Positions 56,060 to 64,000 of a stretch of DNA of 64,000 bases are shown piece by piece. Position 1 is the stretch's first letter, and each line of letters starts with the position of its first letter. Made by a program: the position numbers and the translations under genes. This stretch comes from Heliocybe sulcata (Eukaryota > Basidiomycota > Agaricomycetes > Gloeophyllales > Gloeophyllaceae): positions 983,395 to 1,047,394 of the forward strand of contig ML213508.1 of the NCBI GenBank assembly GCA_004369045.1, written 5' to 3'. The notes beneath the pieces are model-generated. The model worked only from the letters and a program-made list of their open reading frames with translations, did no database searches and was not told the DNA's origin.

Positions 56060-56705
56060 ATGTAAGCACTCGTCAAAATGATATACTGTGAGGTGTACAT
56101 TCGTCTGAGGTACTCTTTCGTTGCTACGTTAGCTCGCCAGACAGTGCTCTGTTTACCAGGCGAATACCACATGCATACATCCACTAAGCGCATACAACGC
56201 AGCGCACATCGACCAGACTGCATCACGAGTTTCTGCTCGTATCAAGTTATACGTGCCATATACAGTTACGGGTTCTTGTTGCGAATGTCAGTGTACGACG
56301 TGAGTCCCTGCTCTGAACGACGCGGGTGGGCTCGTTAGAGTATGAAAGGCGTGCTCGTATTCTTACGAGTTGCCTGCTGTCTCGGGCCCCGAACGTTTTA
56401 TCGGGTGACTATTGCCCCGCGTATCATCCCCATCCCGAGCCTCCCACAACGGACATGCGCGGTGCGCGCCCGACAGTAGTGGCACGCTCGGGTTGAGCAA
56501 GGTGGTTGTGTACTTCAATGGGGACGGCGTATGCTAGCCCTGCTATATGGAAGGAGGCGCTCGCATCCACGAGCTCATCCATTCGAGGAAGCACAGGATC
56601 GACCGGGACTATACACATCCCACTCTGCTCGGAACGCATGTCGTATAGTCCCAGACCACCGTCTCCAATACCTATCGTACACATCCAACGCACACTACTT
56701 TACAA
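56060..56705. other. Intergenic region between esterase-like and Argonaute genes
   Basis: 646 bp between converging stop codons. No gene-like frame; presumably 3' untranslated sequence. Confidence 0.5.
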
Positions 56706-59700
56706 TCACAGATAAAACATAGTACTCCCCAATCGCCCCTTCACACCCCCACGCCACAGCGTCGTCGCCTCCCTCATAATCGCCGCATCCTCATCCTGCC
56801 TATTCGACCGCCCCCCCGCACTCGTAGCACCGCCATCCGAGAAGCCCTGCAACAGCTTGTGCAAATAGCACCGCCCGCGCTCGCACGCCAGGTCCGCATA
56901 GTACGCGGGCGAGACCAAGGAGACGGCCTTCGTGGCCCGCGCGAACATGTACGATATCTCGTTGGTGAGGCCCTGCAGCTGGTCCGCGCCGAACCCGATC
57001 TCGTCGTACACAACGTAGTAGTGCGTGGGGCGGGTCGTTCCCTGCAGGCCGCCGTGTGCCTGTCCGAGGTTCCATTAGCCATCGTGAGACAAAGCGCCCC
57101 ACGCTCACCTGCAAGAAAAAGTCGAAATCGTACACGGCTGTGACACCCTGGTCGACGACCGTCCCGGGGCGGGGGTTCCCTTTATCGTCTGCGTTGTCCG
57201 CCTCGGTAGGGTAAAACCGCGTGTGGTGCCGCTTCCCGCAGATGACGATCGTGAGCTTGGGCTTGTATGGTGCTTGCGGGGTGCTCAGTTTCCGGAACGC
57301 TTCTTTGATTTTCGGAAGCTCGTCTTCGACTACGATCTGGAACTGGCCCTGCGGAGAGGAAGTTAGTGCACGATGATGGGGGAGAGGGAAGGAAACGCAC
57401 CTCGGAGACGCCATCACGGTAGACCAGGACACGCTGTGGGAGCCTTCTGTTGCGCGCCCTGAACGCCTCGAGACGCTCGACCATCATATCCTTAAGGTCA
57501 GTGATCATCTACCCAAAAACCATAAATCCGATAAACGCCATCGTAGCCAAAGAACACTTACCTCCTTGCGTGACTCCTGTATCCTCAGACTGCACGGAAA
57601 CTGCCCAAACTGCGCCTCCGTGCTCGCAACAACCGCCGCAATGCTCGGCGTACCCAACACCGACCCAAAGCCCGGGTGCGTCACATCCATACCAACAAGC
57701 ATCGTCGGCTCCTGTTTCAAGAACCGCATCCCCGTGTCCGAATTCACCATATGATTCACCCCGCCGAGCTTCATGTTCACCTTTAGCGCCACATTCGCAA
57801 AGTACTGCGGCTGGCTCTTCCGGAACTTGGCCGATTGCACGCAGACGGTCGCCACGTCCAGGTAAACGTCACACAGGTGCTTCAAGCCCGAGTAGACGTG
57901 CTTGTCCCCATTCGAGAGGATGACAAGCACGAGGCTGGGTTTCGACTTGATAGTCTTCAGAGCCTCTTGTATGGTATTTATCGCTTTCGGGCGGAGCGGG
58001 GTGTCACTCTGCTTGGGTGGAAGCTGTGCCGCGACGTATGCAGGTGCCTGCTGGTCGACTGTCATCCCGCTCGTCCTGCACATGCCCGCAAACGCGTCGA
58101 CGACAGCGCGCAGGTCCGGGTCATTCACATCACGGAACTCATCCCGCTGGTTGCCGTCCTTAATCAGTAGAACTGCCCACCGCTCTAGCTTCTCGCCCAC
58201 TGTGAACTTGACGTTCCGAAGATTCCAGCTGGCCCGTTGGTCCACGGCAGGTCTTCCCTGACTATACTGAACATTCGGAGAGGGTAGTATCCTGCCTGGC
58301 ACGACGGCCATCTCATTTCCGATACTGACACCAAAGGCATTCAGTGGGGCAGGTGTTTGTCTAAATCCGAGCTCCTCCAGACCGCGACCGACAATCGATT
58401 GCGCGTTGATATTAGGCGGCTTGCAAGCAACCAGTATCATGTTAGCTGTATGTTCATCCGTGAGCTTCCCTCGATACGGTTGGTTTGGGAGGATGGTGCA
58501 AAGTTCCGCAGGAATGAAGTTGCTCCTCTTAGCCTGAGCACCACTCAAGTCGACTAGAGGCAAGTCAGTCGCGTGTCGCAGGGTGATCCCGTATTCTATG
58601 TGTTATGTTTGAGGTCAAACTGCCTACACTGGCAGAATAATGACTTACTTCGCTGAAAATAGGCTTCGCAGGTGACTTCGCCACCCAGCTCGGGGCAGTC
58701 GAATTTGTACTGCCGGGCTGTGAGTCTGGAGATTGTACGTACAGTCTTCTTGTAGCCCAAGTGGGTAGTCTTGATTCGGACACCCTTGACGAAAACGGTC
58801 AGACGAGCACCAAACGACGCATTCATGTAATCGATCATCTTGTCGGCGAGATTTCCAGGACTATAAAATGCTGTATGGCAGACATTGACGTTCACCATCA
58901 GTTGCTTGAACGCAGGTCGGACGGACGAGTAAAAGCCTTTCCACGCCTCGAGGCCTCCACCGAGCGGGTGCGGCGGCTCTACCTGAGAAGGATGGAAATA
59001 TCTGTTGCGCCCGACCATGACCCCTGCCCCGACAGAGCGGTTGGGGTAAGCAGCGAGGATCAAATTAAGCGCAGATATAACCGGCATTATGTCGTAGTTG
59101 CGGAATTGTCGTTCGCCATTAATATGGCTTAGGGACAACGGTAAGAAATAGAAATCAGGGATCCTCGCCAACGCACCTGGTTAAATTACTCGGGTCAATC
59201 TGTTGCACATAGTTGAACGTGAGCGTGTACTCCTTTCCGCGGGCCTGCGAGGCCTCTTCATCTTCTTCTGTGTAATTGACATGTATGACCAATGGCTGCG
59301 GTAATTGGCTAGCCGAGATCAATTTGGCGCTGTGGTCGTGTGCAACAGTGCCAGTCATCCTGGCTTGTTGCCATTCCTGGGTCTGTTCTGCCAGTTGCCA
59401 TATCCGACGTTTTATGCGGCGAGCAATGGCGTTACCACCGGGACGAATGTCCACATCATATTCCTGTAGAGGAATCTTGGGAAGCCTGACAGGAAAGAAA
59501 TTGGCACGTAGTGTGATAGCCTTGCCCACAGTACCGAAGCCAGGCCGTACTGGGAGATCGCCTGGGTTCAAAGTGATAGAGCGTAAGGAAGCCACCAAAT
59601 CGCGCGGCGCGTTGCCTTGCAATCTCGCATCTATTGGAGCGGGCCCGCCAAATATGCTACATAACGGCATATGAGAGTAGATAAGCACGCAAGCAGATGA

Positions 59701-59970
59701 CACTTACCCTCCGCGCTCGGCAGGCCCTCCTCTGCCTCGGAATCCTCCTCGACCGCCTCTATCACCTCCCCGTCCTCCGCGGTCACCATATCCTCGACCA
59801 CCGCGGTCATACGAACCAGTACTGCTGGGCGGACCACCTCGGTAGCCGCCTCGCCCTCTAACTTCGGAAGTCTGGCTGCTGAAGTCGCTCGGGGCGCCAC
59901 CTCTACTTCCACCGCGACTCCCACCTCTGCTTCCGCCTCTACCTCGCCCACGATCTCCTCTGGAGGCCAT
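56706..59970 (-). CDS. AGO: Argonaute (RNA interference slicer)
   Basis: 985 aa from seven exons on the minus strand: 59708-59970, 59177-59656, 58649-59127, 57562-58595, 57401-57508, 57109-57348 and 56706-57059. It has an N-terminal RGG/GRG-rich tail (about 1-88), N domain, PAZ (LVPH-type region from MMVGRNRYFHPSQ to RQYKFDC), MID (SWNLRNVKFTVGEKLERWAV, LVLVILS) and PIWI. PIWI motifs are MLVGMDVTHPG, IQESRKE|MITDL, VLVYRDGVSE and TRPTHYYVVYDE. By alignment with human AGO2 the catalytic tetrad is Asp711, Glu752, Asp784 and His881, all present, so slicing is expected. The protein ends in the normal TMFYL. Intron 4 follows directly after the catalytic Glu codon. Confidence 0.93.
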
Positions 59971-60383
59971 GATCAGGGGATGAAGTTTCGAGTAGAGATG
60001 TGCGTCGCGTCAGAGACAAAGGGATGCTCTGAGCCTTTGCTGCGATCTGGATTCAGCACTGCAGTGGGCTGTGCTGCTAGACGCGCGTGGCAACAAGCTA
60101 AGCGCCCAAATCGGATATCTTAGTAAGAAACTGCAAAGACTGCATATCACGTATAGCAGGTAAGCTTACGGCGTGTACATGCCAAAAGCATTACAGAATA
60201 GTATGAAATCCCATATGTGCCACAATATCGATAGCCTGGAGCGTAGGGATTTACTCCCTGCAGACTGGGATATTACACAGCTACGTTCTTATCTAAGTCC
60301 AGCTAGACCGAGAGTCGAAGCTGTATCGCAAATTCAACTTGAAGTTGGACCTGCAGAGCATCCGACCGCTCGGAATCTTGAGG
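59971..60383. other. Argonaute upstream region
   Basis: 413 bp between the PanE-like stop and the Argonaute start, both on the minus strand. It must contain the Argonaute promoter. No gene seen. Confidence 0.5.
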
Positions 60384-61822
60384 CTACGGTCCCCTTTCAC
60401 GCAGGATCTGGTTCTGCACAACCAGAAGGAGCGCATAAAGCGTCTCAATTCTCTGGATTGAAATTCAGAACTGAAAGGCATCGATTGAACGACGTTCCAC
60501 TCACCGGGACGTCCAAGCCCTTCTGATGCGCCATTCTCACCACCTCACCTACGATCGCCTCAACCTCGATGGGCCGCCCGTTCTCGATGTCAAGTAGCAT
60601 ACTTGCTCTGTGCTTGTTCTCAGGTACCATGTGGAGCCGTCTCGTGTTCGCAATTGTATTGTCCACGGTCGCCGAGGGCAAAGCGGATTCGTCGAAGCCC
60701 ACAGCTCGTCCTACCTACCTTTAGTCCTCGTCTGCAGTACGTGTTCTGGCACTGACTCACCAACGGCCAGAGCCTCGTTTAGCACTCCATACAGCATTGG
60801 CGTCGTGTATTTTTCTATCAAGTCCGCGGTTACATCGGCTATGTAAGGCGCGGGCATGAAGCCCTCCTCATTTTGCCTTCGGAATAGCGCTGTGACGGGA
60901 TGGCGGGTTAGAGTAGCCGTCGAGGAAAAAACAAGGTTCCAAAAATTCTTCTGGAACTTTATGCGCTGCACTTCCGGTACGACGTATGCTCGACCACCCC
61001 CCGAAGTGATTAGGGAGGCGAAGTCATCCAGAACAGCCTGTTCTGAAGGTGTATTGCTTGTTGCGGTGAAGTTGTCCGGGCGGTATATGCCTAGAGCTAC
61101 CCTGCCGTTGTCCTAGGGTTGTAACGTCTTAGTACCGTAGTAATACAGCAAATATAGACGAACTAGGACGTACGAAATCGTTATGGTGGACGACATTCTC
61201 GGCCGCGAGATTGGTTCCGATCCAAAGAGCAACGCTGATAATGCGTGGGTCCTCTGCAGGATTCGCCTCCTTTATCGCTTTATATAGATCTCCCTCGACA
61301 TTCAGTCCGTTCTGCAGTAGGACATAGGTAGGCTGCGGATGGTTGGACGTGTAGGGCGGAGAAAGCAGGGACCGTAGCATGCTCGGAGTCGGCGAGACTT
61401 CAGGCACGTACTTGGTGCAGACTACCACATAAGAGTAGGGTCTGTCGGCGGCATCCGACACAGAGTTGACAACTATAAGGCATAGCTGTGAGTGCATAAA
61501 CTGTTGTGAGTAGCACAGATTTAGCTACGCCTATCTGGTTTCCAGCCAGGTACGTCTCCATATTTACCGCTCTTGATATGCATTCCTTGAGCTTCCGAGA
61601 CGTCAGATTAGGCTGTAGTTAGTTGATGTCAGTACCTACAGTTGACCGCATCGTAGTTACTCCTGGCAACAACTGTAACGCGAGCTTTCTTGCTCCTTCG
61701 CAGGATCAAGGAGTCTGCTAAGGATAAGTACCATAAGCGAGATACCCCGACCAATTATTCTCACAGATCGCTCCGACAGCACCAAAACCAACCAGGAGGA
61801 CGTCTTTGATTTCGGAAGTCAT
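60384..61822 (-). CDS. 2-dehydropantoate 2-reductase-like protein (ApbA/PanE family)
   Basis: NADPH-dependent ketopantoate reductase family, 373 aa. Exons on the minus strand are 61765-61822, 61640-61714, 61529-61591, 61174-61472, 60761-61112, 60505-60710 and 60384-60452. The Rossmann start is VLLVGFGAVGAIYSLIL, then KKARVTVVARSNYDAVN. The middle shows YVVVCTKYVPE and VLLQNGLNVEGDLY. The C-terminal helical domain shows FQKNFWNLVFSS with the conserved lysine and asparagine, MLLDIENGRPIEVEAIVGEV and a final PRIETLYALL. Many basidiomycetes carry several paralogues, some in metabolite clusters, so a role in pantothenate synthesis is only one option. Confidence 0.86.
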
Positions 61823-62908
61823 TCCTATATACCGCTTCCCCCAGAATGCTGACGAATTCTGGAGCAACTTTCCGTGGGTAAACTGGAGCTTATAGGACCT
61901 GAATACTGGGACGGCCTGACGTCCTATGAGCATAGGCTCTAGCTAGTCGCCGAGCAGATATAGCAGGGAGCTTGGGCTCCAGAGTCACTTTCGTAAAAGC
62001 ACTGCTGCTTCTTGAGCTCAATATTTGTAAGCTGAGAACTTAGTTCATACATTATATCCTTAGTAACGTTATCGATGTGAACATCAGTACTTCATCCATG
62101 AACATGACCCACTTCGTACAATGCCACCCAAGCACTTCAAATAGGTTTGATGAGGGTAATGGAGAGACTAAGCGAGGAGGTACCGTTCAAAATGCTTGCA
62201 TTTGTGGCTCAGATAAGGGATTTCGGTTATACCCGAGCTGAGACCAATCACATTTTAAGCTTTGTGGCTTGTGGCAATGCGAGACGCTGTTCAACGACTC
62301 CCGGCGCGCGACGCATAAATACCGAGAGTCCAAGATCCTGCGTCTTTATCTCCCATCATCATGTCGACAAATGTGGCCAACTTCCACAGCTCACTCTCCT
62401 TGCGCACCGATCAGAATTGCAACTTCCAAAGGGTAGAGGTTAATGCGCCGTTGTACCGGAAGAGATTTTACTACCTGCTAAGCATAGGCTTCAGACCAGA
62501 TAACCATTCGAATGCGCCCTATTGGAAGTACTTTGGCGCCGACAAGAAGAGAGCCAAGGGGAAGAGCCAAGTTATATTGCGGTAAGATCGGTGGACTTGG
62601 TACTTACTGCTGCGGTGGATAGGCGCATGAACCAGGTATCGATCCAACGCATGAAGGCGGACTCTTACCAGAAGTCTGACAGGGCGCATATAAGCCCATA
62701 CAAAAGTTATAGAAAGATCGAAACTTCCTCGCGGTGCCTTCATTCGATGAATCTGATCCGCTTGGAATGACTGAGTCTGCTGTCGCCAGTATCCATTGCC
62801 GGCACGTTCTCATAGTCTTGCCAGTGGTACACTGTCCTCGTTTCCTTTCATGCCTTCCAATACTTTACCTCTAATATCTACTGTTCTGGTCATGGTTCCA
62901 TCGAACGC
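61823..62908. other. Intergenic region between PanE-like and O-methyltransferase 2
   Basis: About 1.1 kb, no gene recognised. Frames of 70-100 codons occur on both strands without domain features. Confidence 0.45.
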
Positions 62909-64000
62909 TTAGGCTTCCGGGTCGACTTCCACCTCGGTTACATGCACATATGCCCTTTGAACCCGCTACTTATCAGTGCTGCACACTAACTACAAGCCGG
63001 CAACGCAGACTTACCTCGTCGTGGTAACTCTTCTGATCTTCATTCCCGCCATGCTTACCATATTCTCCATGCTCGCGTATGTACGCTCGAATGCTGATCG
63101 AGAAGGACTGAGATACGTGATATGATCCAGGCTCAAGGTACGTTACTCACAGTTGCATAGCGCTATCAGACAGATATTGACCTGATGTGCGATTCTCCGG
63201 TTCATGCCAAAATCCTGCGGCACGAATGGCGGCGGCTGTACAGGGGTATAACGGGTCTGTCCTTCTAAGGCGGTGAGTGACTGTCTCGCATTCGGTCCTT
63301 CACTGTTCACAAGGACCGGCGGGATGATTGGATCTATAATGAGCATCCGGCTCTGTAATGAAAGAGGGTTCTTCATGTCACGCGGGTCAACGGGCAGGAT
63401 GGATACGGACCTTCCCGTCCTCCAAGCACTCCCGAATATTTCTGAGTATTTTGGCACCTTCTTCGTCGGACCAATCATGCAAGACTTCCATTGACAGCTG
63501 TTCAGGCTTGCCGCTAGAAATCAGGGGAGATGCTACGCACCCTTCTGCATCACGAAGATATAGCTGCCCTTGCCTTTCCGCTTATTAGCCTCGAAAAAGT
63601 TCTGTTCCTCGAATTTCACTCTGTCTGAGAGGCCATTCGAAGAAATATATTTTTCGGCGGCCTGCCGTGTCGCTGGCAGATCTTGCACTATGAATCGCTT
63701 GATCTCTGGATGACTGGTACTTCGATCAGTAGATGTCTGTGTGTCAAAGGCCTGGTACGTACGCTTCGGCCAGGGAGCAGCACAACGTCCCTTGGCCCCC
63801 TCCGACATCTACTATTGCATCTTTATCTTTAACCAAGTCTACCCAAGGAACATCGTACGCGACACCGTTATCGGAGGCGATGCCGTATCCTCCCATCCTA
63901 ATTATGAATTGCATGCTTACGTCTCTACTACACTCAGTCAGGGGTAGTACGTACCCTAGCGCGAACTTCTGTGCCTCTCCCGGCTTCTTCTCCAGCCAAC
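62909..64000 (-). CDS. SAM-dependent O-methyltransferase (COMT type), copy 2, 5' part outside the window
   Basis: Minus-strand gene entering from beyond 64000. Exons seen are >64000-63955, 63763-63897, 63541-63713, 63411-63484, 63151-63352, 63015-63093 and 62909-62954. The SAM loop is IVDVGGGQGTLCCSLAEA, the catalytic-base motif VLHDWSDEEGAKIL and the end RAYVHVTEVEVDPEA. Five complete internal exons (135, 173, 74, 202 and 79 nt) have exactly the lengths of the matching exons of copy 1 at 18-20 kb. Protein identity is high by eye (for example SNGLSDRVKFEEQNFFEANK versus SKGLSDRVKFEEQDFFQANR). The N-terminal dimerisation domain is not in the window. Confidence 0.88.

Noticed and set aside
1-64000. 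CRISPR arrays, insertion sequences, operons and bacterial promoters
   Set aside because: The window is eukaryotic nuclear DNA with spliced genes; no regularly spaced repeats and no transposase or reverse transcriptase were seen.

Overview
This is nuclear DNA of a filamentous basidiomycete, most likely an agaricomycete. The genes are dense and carry many short introns (mostly 45-65 nt). Typical fungal housekeeping genes (THR4, RPB9, JIP5, OST4, QCR8, SNF5, SPC19) sit beside families characteristic of mushroom-forming fungi: HNH-domain proteins, UstYa/DUF3328 proteins, a membrane protein family with a D-S-R-N-F-P-G-G-P signature, COMT-type O-methyltransferases and P450s. Exon borders were assigned by hand from GT/GC..AG sites, reading frame and family conservation. 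For all multi-exon genes given with a protein length, the spliced exon sum is a multiple of three.

Layout. 1-2.6 kb: no recognisable intact gene. 2.6-11.8 kb: a housekeeping block with threonine synthase (+), RPB9 (-), JIP5 (+), an MFS transporter (-) whose third intron holds a tRNA-His gene, the 40-aa OST4 (-) and QCR8 (+). 13.2-17.5 kb: a long SNF5/SMARCB1 gene. 18.2-20.1 kb: O-methyltransferase 1. 20.4-31 kb: an F-box/WD40 protein, a stand-alone WH1 domain protein, a cytochrome P450 and a RING protein. 33.3-41.7 kb: a triose-phosphate-type sugar transporter, an HNH-like gene bracketed by two 33-bp hairpin repeats, the DASH subunit SPC19 and a DEAH P-loop ATPase. 43.8-45.5 kb: an FMN-dependent 2-hydroxyacid dehydrogenase. 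46-55 kb: an accessory block with an O-methyltransferase relic, two UstYa-like oxidases, a membrane-anchored beta-lactamase-like hydrolase, a multi-pass membrane protein, a But2-like single-pass protein and a small secreted peptide gene. 55.2-64 kb: a lysophospholipase-like protein without its usual serine, a complete Argonaute, a ketopantoate reductase-like protein and O-methyltransferase 2, which runs off the right edge.

The most interesting parts are these. (1) The 46-55 kb UstYa block with a signal-peptide-bearing short ORF looks like a candidate ribosomal-peptide (dikaritin-type) or other secondary-metabolite locus. (2) The HNH-like gene is flanked by direct repeats that are themselves hairpins and differ only in the loop. 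(3) The tRNA-His gene in the MFS intron is followed by two further T-arm/B-box modules before the first Pol III-type T run. (4) Two O-methyltransferase paralogues with identical exon lengths over six compared exons and a decayed third copy lie within 45 kb.
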